Of a stretch of DNA of 64,000 bases, positions 15,975 to 29,058 are shown in pieces; within the stretch, counting starts at the first letter, position 1; each line of letters opens with the position of its first letter. The DNA comes from Mugil cephalus. Its lineage: Eukaryota > Chordata > Actinopteri > Mugiliformes > Mugilidae. The stretch spans positions 11,996,175 to 12,060,174 of the forward strand of contig NC_061789.1 of assembly GCF_022458985.1 (NCBI RefSeq), written 5' to 3'. The notes beneath the pieces are model-generated. The model was given only the letters and a program-made list of their open reading frames with translations. It had not been told where the DNA came from and searched no databases. The position numbers and the translations under genes were made by a program.

Positions 15975-18440
15975 CACTGGAGCCGAGAGGCAGCGTGAGT
16001 TTCTGTCACGGGTTCATTACTCATTCATCATCGATTATTAAGACAGAGAAGAGATCAGCCAATCATATGTCCAGATTCTTTGATGAGACGTGAAGCAGGA
16101 CGTCCTTTAATCTTTGATTTAAGTTTAATAATGAAACATCTTCTTCTTCTGACCGTCCTCTTACTCATGTTGTCATTCTTTCCATCTTCCCTGTTTCCTC
16201 TCCCCCTCTCTCCTGCAGTTCTTTTCTTTTCTTTCTTTCCTGGACTGAAGGACGTTCAATCATTCACACTGGACTCTCAGACTGCAGCCAATCGGCTCCC
16301 TCCGCTCAGTCGCGTACCCGGCGGGGTTTCAGATGATCCGCCCTCCTCCGGGCTCTCTGATTGGCTCACGGGGAGCCGAAGGGGAGGGGCAGGGGATGTG
16401 GAGACTCCGCCTCTCTGTTGATGTCATCGCTGAGCAGGTTGACTGAGGGAAGAAAGGTGACGGGCGCTCGGATGTGTAAAAGAAGAATGGTCGCCTCCGG
16501 GTTCTTGAAGAGAAGCACTTTTGTTTGTTTGTTTTTTTTTTATTAAACCTTCAGACGGCGGGACAGAGTCAGAAGAAACCTGAAAGCTGTTTTCGCGATC
16601 GGTTACGAAAGAAAAGCTCAAATACGGCCAACAATTACAAAACAAATCGGTGATGGAAATGATCAGTTGCTGCTTTAATTTAAACGGCACAAAACACACA
16701 GAGAATCCACCTGCTGCTTTAATAATCAGATCAACTCTTAAATCTCATGTTGTGATTTTATTCCTTTTTTTTTTCTTCCTGTTTTATGAGATAAACGAAT
16801 CATTGATTATCTGATTACTTGACGGTAAAAATGTTCTTTCTCTGCAGCCTGAACTGAACTCTCATATCGACCGTCCACAGTAGATTTGCTCTCGGTGCGA
16901 AGCCGTTTCCGTGTCCTCATGGAGCAGAATTGAGAATCGGGTCGTCTCTGCTCCATGAAGACACTGAAAGATTTTCAGCGTAAAAGACTAAACAGTATGG
17001 ACTGGAGGTCTGTTGAGTTTCTCTTGCGGAGCTTTCTTGTTTTTCCTGTCGGCCATCACCTCAGATGCGTTGGTTTAAACGTTCGTCCTTCACTTTGGAA
17101 ACAGAAGCCGACCGGCGAATCTGAACATGAGGTTGATTTAGTGCAGCTTTCAGCAGGAGGTCCTCAAATCAGCACCTGAGATGTGTGCTCCGAGTTAAAG
17201 CTACAGGCGTTGTTAAGTCGTTCAGGTTGATCGGAGCTGAACACGTTCGTCTGATTGGTTAATGAGCCTCTGGGTTCAGCTTCTTTGCTGCTTGTTGAGC
17301 TTTGACCTGCTGGTTTTCATGTTAGCGCTGAGGGTCTTATCAGATCAGGCTAAACTCAAAGGCAGAGCGCGATATTCTGTCACTTCGGTACGATTTCCTA
17401 CTGCAGGTCTGAATGTCTCTGATGAGATGGTCAGTTTGTTGTTGCTAGTTAGCATTAGCATCGGCCGCCTTTGTTCAAAAAATGGAGACACTTTCGTTTC
17501 CTCTCGCTGACGATCTTAAGCCCTGAACACAAACCGTCCCGCCGACGTGTCAGAAAGTGACGGCTGGTTTACGACACTTTTTTCGGAACAGACCTTCTGA
17601 TTGTAGATGTGTGTTCTCGGTGTTGCTCCATGTCGAGACGTCGGAGGAATCTGAGCCGACGTTTGTATCTGTTTGTATTTTATGCGGAAGCTTTTACTTA
17701 TCGTTTGTTTACAACCCTCAGAATAATTTATCCCACTTTGTCCAAACACGTTTACAGTCGAGGTGTTAGCTGCTGTTACGAACGGTTACACGTTTCAGTG
17801 TTGCGGGCGGGGTGACGCCTGAGCCGAGGGACAGGCTCCGCCCGCTTTCACACCTTTGCACAGCTGACCAATCACAGCACAGGGTGGGCGTGGCTGCTTC
17901 AGATTCTGGTGTAGAAATGTAGGTTTCACATGTTTGAAGCACAGGGAGGCTTTTAATTTGGAAAGCTGACAGTTAAGGATGAATGAATGAATCGGCTGAT
18001 TGACGTCGAGTTCACGGGAATGAATCAAACAAATGAGAATTGTTGTTTATGTTGTTTGTTCCTCTGTTTGATGTGGTTTTTCTTTTTTGCACTGCGTGAG
18101 CGAGACTAAGTTCAGGATCCTGGAGGCGACCGACGCTCTGACTGTCAGAAACATTACCAAAAAAATAAGAGCAGAAGGAGGAGGAGGAGGTTTACTGTGA
18201 CGACTGCTGAACTGAAACCTGACGTCACAACTAGCAGACACTGGAAAAACTGGACCTGATCCAGACGCTGTCCCAGCCGACACTGGGTACACTGGGAACA
18301 CTGGAGCTGGGAGCGGAGCGCCCTGCGGGGACTCTTCCATGATGTCAAACAGTGAACGTGGGACTTTAAATCTGCACACATTGTTGTGGAGGAATCTGTG
18401 GTGTGTGTGCAGTCACCTGTTAATAAAACAGAGTGTTGGA
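15975..18440 (+). other. socs7: socs7 3'UTR and downstream sequence
   Basis: No coding sequence is recognisable after the socs7 stop. AATAAA at 18422-18427 is a plausible distal poly(A) signal, giving a UTR of about 2.4 kb; long 3'UTRs are usual for SOCS7. A nearer end around 16540-16550 is possible. Confidence 0.5.
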
Positions 18441-20170
18441 CCGATGCTCTCTGTGTGTGATCAATGATTTTTACCAATCCGATGGTTCCCGACTTAGGTC
18501 GTCATCTCGCTTTCACGCTGGATGTTATTCAGGCTGCTTCCTTTTATTTAAAAACATTTTGTTTTTAACTAAAGTTTCACAGGCAGTTGAAATTTGTTGA
18601 AACGTCAAAATAAAGTTAAAGATTGTAAAATAAATGTCGCATTTTTAATGTGCATACCTTTTCAATTTTTTGAGAATTAAATGTTTTTAAATATTTTTTT
18701 AGTAAATTTAATTATTACTGATCTAAAGTGTGGAGACAGAGTTATATATATATATATCTTTAAATTTCAGAGCTCTCTAGAAATAAACATAAGGTGATAT
18801 AAATAATACATAAATAAATTAGACGAGTCTGATATTTACACCTGAGGTTTGTCCAAATTAAAACAAAAATTTCAGCCAGTAACTTAAAAAAAACAATGCA
18901 TTTTGACTTGAATGCACAGACCTCCATTACAGCAGTAAACTGTATCTACACTTTAACTAATGTGCTATAATAACTGAAAAATTAATTTAATAAACATAAA
19001 AGATCACATTGTTCACTCTATGTAATGATGGATGAGCCCTCCCTTCCATAACTTACTCACCCAGCCTGTCCCAGTTGTCATGAAAGGTGAAACTACAGCA
19101 ACCGAAACTTTTATTTCTTTTTTTTTCTCCCCCCTCTCAGTGTGTAAACATTATTTTATTTTTGCCTGAAGGGTGGACATATTAACATGCAGATCTGTGG
19201 GTATTGACGCACTTTTGGAGCGGTTTTTTGGTTTCAGGTTTGGAGGCTTCTTGAATGCACCCACTGCACCTAGAGACACCTCAGGACATACTTTATTCTT
19301 CAAGCTTATTAATGTGGAGAAAGTGCTGTCATTTCACTCCGAATGGAGGTTCACGGGGTTTATTTAAGCAATATTACCCGAGAGGGTTTGCTTAAACGTC
19401 CTTTGAGAATGACGTTTAAGCACAACCCAGGGAAATATTGCGATTATACAGCAACTACCAACAGAATAAAGCGTATAATTAAATACATATTCATGTTGAT
19501 GGACATTTTGCTCTCAAAATTTAAAGTTTTTTTGCGAGTGTGCCTCCCGTTTCCATTGAAATAAATGGGGTCTGACTTATAACTGGAAACACAATCGGTC
19601 ACGTCAGTAGATTCCTATGTGTAATGGAACCTAGTTCACCACTACAGCAAATAATCAGAACCATAGCAACGACCTAGCAACAGAAATGATTTTCTAGTCC
19701 CAGATGAGTGAACTCTGAGCTGACGTTCATGTTTTAACGAACATTACCGACTTTACCGAACTAAATCAATAATGCATAAATGATTCTCATCCTCCTCCAA
19801 CCATTCATCGAAACTGAGACCCTCAAATAAATCGAAATTAACAACAAACCGATCCATTTTGTAGCGTATTTTTCAGCCGTTACCTGCTCCAGCTCCGACA
19901 GTTACAGTGTTGCCATGGAGATGGATGCAACGTTGCCACAGACTTGGCGGAGCAATATTTTTAGTGATGAGTCAGCCGTACTGTAATGCTGATTTGAGCA
20001 CGTTCTAAATGTCTGATTGACCAATCAGATTGCTTGGTCGGAACCATTTGTTGTATAATAGCTGATGAAGCCAACCTCAAGTGGCCGTTAGGAGAACTGC
20101 AGCTTTTTACTTCATGTTTCGGCGGTTTGTCACTCTAGGCTGAAAACACCAACAAACTCAATTCAGTTCA
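18441..20170. other. Intergenic spacer between socs7 and cfp
   Basis: AT-rich sequence with a TA run near 18746-18757 and no gene that I can support. Confidence 0.5.
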
Positions 20171-20179
20171 ATTCAATTC

Positions 20180-20640
20180 AACTCAACACATTTGTAGACG
20201 ACATTTTACTATATGTAATGCAGCCCAAATTGTCAGTCCCGCTCTGCTAGATATAATTGAATTGTTTAGTTCCTTCTCAGGATACAAAGTCAACTGGAAC
20301 TGGCATATTTAGGAATACAGATAAACAAGAAACACACTTTACTATTTGAGGCAAATTTTACAGCGGTGTTAGAAAAACTCAAGGCACAGATAGAATTCTG
20401 GAAAACACTGCCAATTTCCATCATAGGTACAGTAAGCACAATCAAAATTTTCATTTACTTTATCAATTAATCAATAATAAATCTCAGAATTAAAAAAAAA
20501 GGTCACCTATGCAAACAGAAAGAAAAAGAAGGATTGGCTGTGTCCGATGTTTTTCATTACTACTACTCAAATATCCATTGCATTGCTTACTGGCTGGATG
20601 AAACAATCCTTTCTGTCAACTGGTTGTATATAGACCCCTT
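20180..20640 (+). pseudogene. L1/Tx1-like LINE reverse-transcriptase relic
   Basis: Shifting plus-strand frames resemble the distal reverse transcriptase and following region of fish L1/Tx1 ORF2: a FVDDILLY-like active-site box, a SGYKVNW-like segment, then EFWKTLPISIIGTVSTIKI. Frameshifts and stops break it, and both ends are missing, so it is dead. Confidence 0.6.
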
Positions 20641-21540
20641 CATGTTTTTTTTTTCTACTTGAATGCCCCTGAAACACGCAACTAACTTGCTTTAGCTAGC
20701 GGTTAGCATTAGTATTAACATGTAACAAGAATCAATGATTTCAGTTATGATTTATTCTAACCCATGACGTTATCCAGGCTGTAACTGAAGATGTGTAACA
20801 TATTAACCTTATCTGACATGAAGTGTGGGCATTGTTGTTGATTGTCTCACTCCACTCCTTTCTTTTAATCACCAAAGCCAAACCAAAGTTTCCACGACTG
20901 GCAGCAGCTGGTATGTGATAAAACCTCAAGTTAGTGTTTTTGATTTTTCAGTTTTGGCACCAAGAAATACAGCAAGACACCATTTTTGTGGTTGAAAGTG
21001 ACAGTGTTTGCCTCAAGCTTCCCTCTGTGCTGAAGGGGGTCTACAGCACATCTTTGTTTAAAATTAAAATAGATTATATCTTTGTAACCAGATGTTTCCT
21101 TTTCGTTTCATGCTGATCTGCATATGAGAGAGCTTATAAAACCATAATGCTCTTTGGGACCAATCTGACTGAGCTCAGACTCCTCAGGTCTCGAAGGATG
21201 CAGTGGGCGTGGCTAACAGATTTCAAATGAGCTGGGCAAAATTTGAAATACTTTACCACTCATTTTATTTATCAAGATTTAGCATTAAAAAAACAGTAAG
21301 ACCCATAAGAAATTATTTTTTATGTTTCTTCTTCTTCTTCAAACACTCCTGATGATCTCTCATATTTACCTTTCGGTGGGGCTATTGCTTGAGGTTGTAA
21401 GCTACTGCCCCAAGCAGCAACATCTGGAGGAAGTGACTTTAAATACATGAAGCTGATAATATCTGATAACTCTGCAGCTGGACACACAGCCTCATGAAGG
21501 ATGACGAGCACCTTGAGTGTCGTTGTTGGTCAGCAGGTTG

Positions 21541-24500
21541 TTAAGTGCAGGGGGGAACGTTGACACAGGGTTCAGCCTGAGCCTTCTTTTCCCCTACGGG
21601 CAGCGGGCCGCAGTCCAACAGCGGCCTTCCAAAGAATGTCGCCTCTTCCCTCTGACGACCGATGGTACGACTGAAAACACACACATCAGAGAGTTCAGTT
21701 CGATCATTCTTTCCTCCAACAGTTTTTAATGTTTCTGATTGTCTCGCGATCTGTTTACAGCTTTAATTGAAGAAGCTACAGACCTAAGATCTAGTCACTT
21801 GTCAAAGACTACTGACAGTGTATTTCTGGAGGTTGAGGTCATCGTCTGGATCAGTTCGGTTTGATTCACAACATAAAGAAATCAACTATAACCTGAGTGC
21901 TACAGCTGCGTTGTAAGAGCTCGGTGCAGACGTTCAAATATTCACTGTGACTCAGTTTGATCTGCTTTTAACAGATTTTTGGTCCCTCACAGGTCAAACA
22001 TGAACTCACCTGTATCCGCTGTAATCAGGATTACAGAGTCTTGTCCTGGTACGTCTTGAGCCCGCTCCACAAGGAGGCTTACACAAACTCCACGACTCCC
22101 AGCCACCCCAGCTTCCCTTAACTGCAACACACAGCATTGGGGCTGTTCAAACAATCTGTGTAGTTAACACCATGAACTGAAGGAGGCAATGAAGAGCAGT
22201 CATACGTAAAACCATATATTAGAGAGAGTCTGGCCAACTCAAATCTTGGGCACCATGTTAGATACATCGGATACATTCTACAGTGTAACCCTATGGGACG
22301 GACATGCTATGTTGAAATAAATGTCTTATTTTCACCATTAACGGGCCTTTAAGTGTTATTGTCAATGTCTGTCAATGTGTAAAAGGCCCTCGCGTAAATA
22401 TCCCAGCGTCTACTTACTTTAAATATCTTAAATGAGCTTGTAAAATGCCTATTTCTTTCTTTCTTCTTCTTCTTCTTCTTCTTCTTCTTCTTCTTCTCCT
22501 TCTTCTTCTTCTTCTTCTTTTAATGCTCTGTACTTAATGTTTCAGGTTGCCTTTTAACATCAGGGACAGTGGCTGAAAACTAGCCTCTTGGCTAAGTCTG
22601 GCTCATTTATGATTTATTGTACCTACAATTTATCATTTATTAATGTGCATTGTCCCTGACAAATAAACCAATAAACAAACAAACATTAGCATCCTAGCCA
22701 TAATAACTTGGTAGTAACCGAGGCTAAGTTACATGACAATTAAATTTATATGTCCATGTACTATCTATATGGACATAAATTACATACACACATGAGTTTC
22801 TCACTAGCTATTTTTTTAAGCTACCATAAGGCTAGCACAAGGCTTGGTTAATTTCAAACTTCATTCATTTGTAAAGCGGTATTGGGCGTTTTTGAGATCA
22901 AGGTTGAAGTTTATTGACCATTTGTACCTTGTTAAAGTACCAGCTGTTAAAATATCAGCTGTTTGGTGTCAGCATCTTTTTGACCATATAAGGAGAGTGT
23001 TGGAGCTGAACAGTAAGGGAATTCTACAATTAATGTCTGAAGCTCCCTCAGATTCAGCAAGAATGTTTTGACACTGTTCTTCCTTTTAATAAACCTTTTT
23101 GAATGCCAGAGAAGACTTGCATTCAAAGAAGAAGTGATCACTTCTCTCTTCAGCGCATCAATACACAATAATATTTACCTCACATAATAGGGATAAATCA
23201 GTTGACATTCAGTTCTTCCTTTAAATCTCCTGCTCCCATAACTTTCTCTGTTTTTGTTCACTGGGGAAACGGTGGAGTTTCCCCCGTGTTTTCCTGATCC
23301 TGTGCTGGAGCCGTAGGCTGAGCACCGTGGCATATTTCAATTTTGAATTCAATTTTATTCTCCGTTATTGCCACTTCTCTGTGTGTGAATATTGGTTTTG
23401 ATGCATCTAACATGGCGACACGGACTCAGGTTTGGATTAGAGTTTCGAAGTAAGGCTGAGGTTTTGGATTAGTGTAACTCACTGTAACATCCTTTGACGT
23501 CATAGCAGACTCTTCTGTCCAACAAGCGGAATCCGGCGCAGAGGGTGCCGTTGTGAGCTCGATGGAGACACTCGCGCTCTCGAATTTGTTTTCCGCCAAG
23601 TTTCTTGCACGTGATAGTCTTACCATCATAACCGGATATACAGTCACTCCATGGCGACCACTCTGACCACAGCCCGTCAACTGAAAACACACAGAAGTTA
23701 GATGTGATGTCAGACTCAACACAGCAACTGTAGAAGTGATACAGTCTCTAAACACTGATAACAATTCTTACTAAGGCCTTTTCAGACCTCGCATCGTCGG
23801 TTCACCTGGCCTGCTATTACAACTGAACTGTGTTTTAGTTCACTTAACTACCATGTTAATGGCAGTTTCTGGGGGGCAGCAGTGTAACATTCATTGGTTG
23901 TATTTGTGGGTTCACAGTTTACTGCCAGATGTCAGACCAACGAGATTAGAGAAACAGAGAGAGAGACATCTTCATTAAAGAAAAGGCAGAAACCTTTTAC
24001 CTGGACAGTGGGTGTTGGTGTGACAGATGGTCGTCTGACGTCCCTCTCCGGGACATGGACGGCCGCCATACTTGGGGATGGGGCTGTCACATTTCCTCAC
24101 TGATACCTGAGCCCCAACCCCACAAGTAACAGCACAGGGAGAGAAGGGAGACCAAGGCCCCCAGCCTCCGTCCACTGATGGACAGACAGACAGAGTTATT
24201 GTCTATAGTGCCATTATGTGGTAGGTGGTGTGCTTGGACAGACATGCGTACCTGGACAATGAGGCAGCCAATGGCATTGCTCCGATTGGCTTAGTTCACC
24301 CCGGCAAGGTGCACCGCGTGGTGTGGACGAAGGTTCGGGGTTAGAACAGGAGCGTTGCCGACTCCTGACAGAAGCTTTGTTAGGTGACAAACAAGAAGCT
24401 GAACACTCGCTCCAAGATGACCAACCGGACCAGAACCCGTCGACTGTTGGAGACGCAGAGACTCAGACCCTGTGTGTCTGTTTGTGGACCGTGTGTGGTT

Positions 24501-27500
24501 GTGTGTGAGTCTGTGTGTGTGTTACCAGGACAGGGACTCTGACAGACGCTGCTTTGACTGCTCGGTCCATCACAGTTTCGCCCGCCATATTTAGGGGTGG
24601 GGCTATCACACTTCCTGTTTGACAGCCGAAGCCCCTCCCCACAGGTAACGGAGCACGGCCCGGGCGGTGACCACGCACCCCAATTGCCGTCCACTGGAGA
24701 CACAGCGAGCCAGAGCACACGTCACGTCACCTTGAACTACTCATCAGATCAGGTCTTTAATCTAGTGACCTCTCACCTGGGCAGTTGGGGATCTCGCTGC
24801 AGCTTTGCGTTTGGGAGTCGTCTCCAGGGCAACTTTTGCCATGTGGCTCTGTGTCACTGGAGGGGGCGGGGTCAGAGCAGGAACGCCATCTCTCTCTGGT
24901 GGGGGTGGTGGCGTCAATACACGAACCAGAGCAATCAGACCAACTGGACCAAGGGGACCAACCACCGTGGACTGGTGGAGTGAGACAAGTAGAAATAGGG
25001 GGGTTGTGGTGAAGAAAGATAAGTTTGCCCTGCAGGGGCAGCTTTTAACAAGGATGACGCGGCCAACACCTGTTACCTGGGCAGGCGTTGAGAGACGTGC
25101 AGCCCTCTGTCTCTTCTGAAGGACCACTGCAGGCGATGCGACAGTCAGGATGACTGGCGCAGACTCTCTCTCTCTTCCTCACTCCAACTCCTCCACAGGT
25201 GACCGAGCAGGTAGACCAGGGAGACCACAAGGCCCACCCCTCATCTACACACACAGAAACACACATGATAACCATCACTGTCTACCACAAACGTGTGCGC
25301 GTTTGCGTGTGCATACGTGTACCATCGAAGCAGGTGCCGTTGCAGGGCTCCGTCTGCAATTTGTCATCGGCGTTCTCACAATCGCCGAGGCCGAAACACT
25401 GCCTTCTTTTCTGCCTGACTCCATCTCCACGTAGGACGTTACACGGTGACCATGGCGACCAGGGAGACCACACTGGAGGACTGAATGCAACGTTGTTACT
25501 GTATGGTCCCAAACGGAAGTTAGGTTGTAATTGTTTGTGTGTGTGTGTGTGTCACTGACCCACAGGACCGACACTCTCCGTCTGTTGCCTGGTAACCGTA
25601 CTGTGGATTCTGACAGCAGTCATCTTCGTCCACCTCGCCGAGCTCTTCATCACACTCACCTGAGTCCAGGTAAAACTTTGCGAAACATCTCACACAATCT
25701 GCACACACAGGGACACACACACACATGTATACAGGTTTACAGAAGGAGGATGGGAAATACATCAAAGTTCTTTCACTTGACTTTTCTATGACATAGAAAT
25801 AGAAATAAGAAGAATATGTAGCTGTTTCTGGCTAGATGAGACCTTTATGGTTTCTGAGGACGTTTCCAAGGATGTTTATGGTTTTGCGGACTTTTCTGAG
25901 GATGTTTGTGGTTTCTGAGGAGACTTTTGGTTTGAGGACATTTGTGGTTTCTGGGGACATTTGTTGTTTCTGAGGACTTTTCTGAAGGCATTTGGGGTTT
26001 CTGAGGACTTTTCTGAGGACACTACTGAAGACCTTTCTGAGGACATTTGTGGTTTCTGAGGACGTTTCTGAGGACACTACTGAAGACCTTTCTGAGGACA
26101 TTTGTGGTTTCTGAGGATGTTTATGGTTTCTGAGGGCGTTTCTGAGGGCATTTTTGGTTTGAGGAAATTTGTGGTTTCTGGGGACATTTGTTGTTTCTGA
26201 GGACTTTTCTGAGGACTTTTCTGAAGGCATTTGGGGTTTCTGAGGACGTTTCTGATTTTTGATGATTTTCCTGAAGAAGACATTTGTGCTTTCTGAGGAC
26301 ATTTCCGAGGACATTTGTGATTTTTGAAGAATTTTCTCAAGACATTTGTGGTTTCTAAGGACGTTTGTGGTTTGTGTGGACTTTGTGAGGGTGTTTGTGG
26401 TTTATAAGGACGTTTCTGAGGACATCTGTGGTTTCAACCTGTTTTGGCTTAAACGTTTGCGTCTCTTTGCGTAAGCCTGCAAACCTTCTGATTAATGGCT
26501 AATCAAACGTGTTGCAATGCACTGTGAGATGCAGGTCACTGCCTACTGTAATGTCAACAACTGGTCTGACAGCAGCAGTTAACACTCTACACAGGTTCTA
26601 CACAGGTGGGTCAGTAAAACAGGATTTGTTTCATCAACAATATTTTCTTATATTTTCTTCAGTCACATGTCAGAACGTCTTCAAGTGGAGAGACCAACAG
26701 CTAGACTTTTTCATCATAAATTGAATTTAAGTGATCTCACATTGTAAAAAAAACAAAAACAAAAAACAACTTAGCTCTGCTTGGAGTATAAGTCATGAGC
26801 CTTGCCCCTTCCATGTTACCTAATAGTGGAATTTCTGCAGACTGGTATCGCGCCAACTCCTTTATTAAGGTGTCAGTGTCTCCCTCTGACCGACAGGAGG
26901 TGCTGTTTCACCCTCCTTCAATCTGCAGCGTTTGGCCTTGAGTCAGTGTAATGTGTTTGTGGTCCAAACACAGAGGTTTCATGAGGCTGACAAGGTTTAA
27001 AGGTCTTATGCTAGGTCAATAAAACGATTTTTACTAAAACTGGAGGTACGAAGCATTTTCAGTGAAAATAGTGCAGATCTTTAACAAGATTAACTGTGAT
27101 CCATGATAAATAACATCTGAAACTACAACTCAGATGTGATGTTTGTCGGTATCTCAAACTCAGTTTTTCATAGGTAAGGATCCCTACCAGATCCATTTGG
27201 TTATTCATTGAATCTGTATTTAAATTGTCCTCCAGAGGATTTATTCTTTTTACAGCACACAATCCCAAGAAATGTTTTAAAACATGTTCTTTTAATGATG
27301 GGATTTTTTTTTCTTTTAGTTTAAGTGTTTTTTAGTGTCATAAGAACCACAAAACTACAACTGCAACTACAGCATGTCTGAACCCAAAACAACATTGTGT
27401 GGGACAGTCGAGGAATTACTCGTCTAGAAGCAGTTGAAACACGACAAACCTCACACACAAGCTCAAAAGCCAAATGTCTGGACTGACCTGAACGCTCCAC

Positions 27501-27548
27501 AGAAACCAGCAGCACGACCAGAAGCAGCAAACCCTTAAGAACCTCCAT
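21541..27548 (-). CDS. cfp: Complement factor properdin, complete, with extra TSRs
   Basis: Eleven coding exons read leftward: 27548-27488 (signal peptide MEVLKGLLLLVVLLVS), 25698-25560 (TSR0-like Cys-rich N-terminus), 25480-25323 (TSR1), 25244-25077 (TSR2), 24971-24777 (TSR3), 24693-24526 (TSR4), 24443-24252 (second TSR3-like), 24174-24001 (second TSR4-like), 23680-23483 (TSR5), 22121-22010 and 21670-21541 (TSR6, stop 21543-21541). Phases agree throughout: 1695 nt, 564 aa, against about 469 aa in mammals. Repeated WSPWS.C motifs (C-mannosylation and Arg-ladder type) and the TSR6 landmark FFGRPL identify properdin, a secreted oligomer that stabilises the C3bBb convertase. The additional length is a duplicated TSR3-TSR4 exon pair. 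AATAAA on this strand at 21269-21264 is a likely poly(A) signal. Fish can carry several properdin genes, so orthology to a particular one is not settled. Confidence 0.92.
22450..22520. repeat. CTT microsatellite in the cfp intron between TSR5 and TSR6 exons
   Basis: Long CTT/TTC run with one TCC interruption, inside the intron between 23483 and 22121. Confidence 0.9.
25850..26440. repeat. Minisatellite in cfp intron 1
   Basis: About 590 bp of degenerate tandem units of 18-22 bp built on TTTCTGAGGACATTTGTGG. Because unit lengths are often multiples of three, the array creates long repetitive open frames on the minus strand (around 25832-26340) that are not genes. Confidence 0.88.
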
Positions 27549-27639
27549 CGTCCTGTTACTGCAGCGCGCTCTCTGTTTCCCGCTGACAGCCTGCAGCTCC
27601 ACTCCTCCCTCAGACAGCAGTAGGTCAGTTCACCGCGAC

Positions 27640-27778
27640 GGCCCCCAGGGTCTGGATCGGTTTTTATCAGTCTTCTGTTTGAAGGAAAACAAGTTAACGC
27701 ATGTTTCGGTAAATGCCAGAATTCCTGTAAAGTTCAATAAACTGAAGATAAACAGGAATCAGCTGTTTGTTTATCCGA

Positions 27779-27837
<59 letters not shown>

Positions 27838-28560
27838 TTTTTTTAAAGCTCTCTTCACGAGGACCGTCACAGATATATGTCAAGGTCCTCAGTCATCCAG
27901 GTCATGCTAATCCAAAAGACTTTTAGTTAATTTACCTTTTTATTAACGTCTTTTGTGGTTCTTTGGTATAATTAAATTTCTATGCCCTTTATCCTAACCC
28001 TAATCATCTCAACTAAGTGCCTAACGGTGGTAATCTTAACCTAATTGGTCCTAAAACCAAGTCTTAGCCCTCTTAGGCCTAGATCTCTGGAGAGATGGCA
28101 GAGTCCAGGAGGATAAAGGTGCTCCAATGGAGGAGCTAAGTCAAAGATAGGCCACATAGTGATAGGATTAAAGCCCAGTCCAGGCCGAGCTGGCAAGTGA
28201 CTGCATGTGGGCTTCCCTAAATAAGAGGGAGACCATCACCACGGCCCCAGAGTCTGGTCAGGGGACCTGGCTCACCCAAAACCACCACCCCAGGGCCAGG
28301 GAGACCACAGGATGCGTGGACTCCCAGCCCCCCACAGAAGGGAGGGGAACCTGACAGACCATAGGCACCATAGGGCCCCAGACCGCTGACAGACTTTCCT
28401 TCTGAGGATGCTTCACTTTCCTGCATCTGTCTGGGCCGCATGTTTTCATTCTGACCCCCTTCCACAGGGGAGAAACCCGTTATCTAGCTCCTTGTTTGTC
28501 AAAGGAATGCTGTTATTTCTGACATTCAGAAATCCCAGATAAATCCGCTGACAGCTGACT
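27640..28560. other. Spacer between cfp and the actinoporin-like gene
   Basis: Holds the CA repeat and a fragment at about 27880-27930 (CAGTCATCCAGGTCATG) shared with the hairpin-bearing insertion at 46.9 kb. The rest is unassigned. Confidence 0.45.
27779..27836. repeat. CA microsatellite upstream of cfp
   Basis: Roughly 28 uninterrupted CA dinucleotides followed by a T run. Confidence 0.95.
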
Positions 28561-29058
28561 TCTTTGAGTTTTCAGTTTCACTTTCATTTCCTGCTGCTTC
28601 CTGCAGACTGGGTTTCTAGGGATTTTCCAGCTCTTCAAGGAGCGGTGGTGTCATCTGTCACATGCTTTAACGCTTCTGTTTGCGGTATTTTTTCTTATGA
28701 TCTGCAGCCACAGAAACCTTGCAAAAGATGTTTCAATGGAACGAGAAATAAAAAATTTAAAAAATAAAAAAAGCAAAAGAAATTGTAGGTCGGTTCTGTG
28801 CAATCAGAGTCCTTCCAGAAAACAAGAGGTTAAATCCTCCACGGTGTCGGCTTCAGTTTCGTTTCCGTCTAAGTGGAACATTTTGATGACTTGCAGCTGC
28901 AGGATTTTAACGCAGAAGCTCCTCCCTCCCATCTCCTCAACGCTGCTGGTGAGTCTTTTGTGTTTTCATGTCCGTCTGTTGAGCACTGTTTACAGGTCGA
29001 GTCATTTCACCCTTCACCTGAATCTGCTTCTGTCTCTGCTTCATTACTCGCAGACACC

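Noticed and set aside
25045-25278. Separate small secreted TSR genes in each cfp exon
   Set aside because: All TSR exons are same-strand, phase-compatible and collinear with properdin, so they are exons of one gene.
25832-26340. 160- and 87-codon repetitive minus-strand frames
   Set aside because: Products of the intronic minisatellite; no homology, and located inside cfp intron 1.
28217-28465. 82-codon Gly/Pro-rich minus frame
   Set aside because: No homology, overlapping frames on the same strand, no splice context; treated as chance in spacer.
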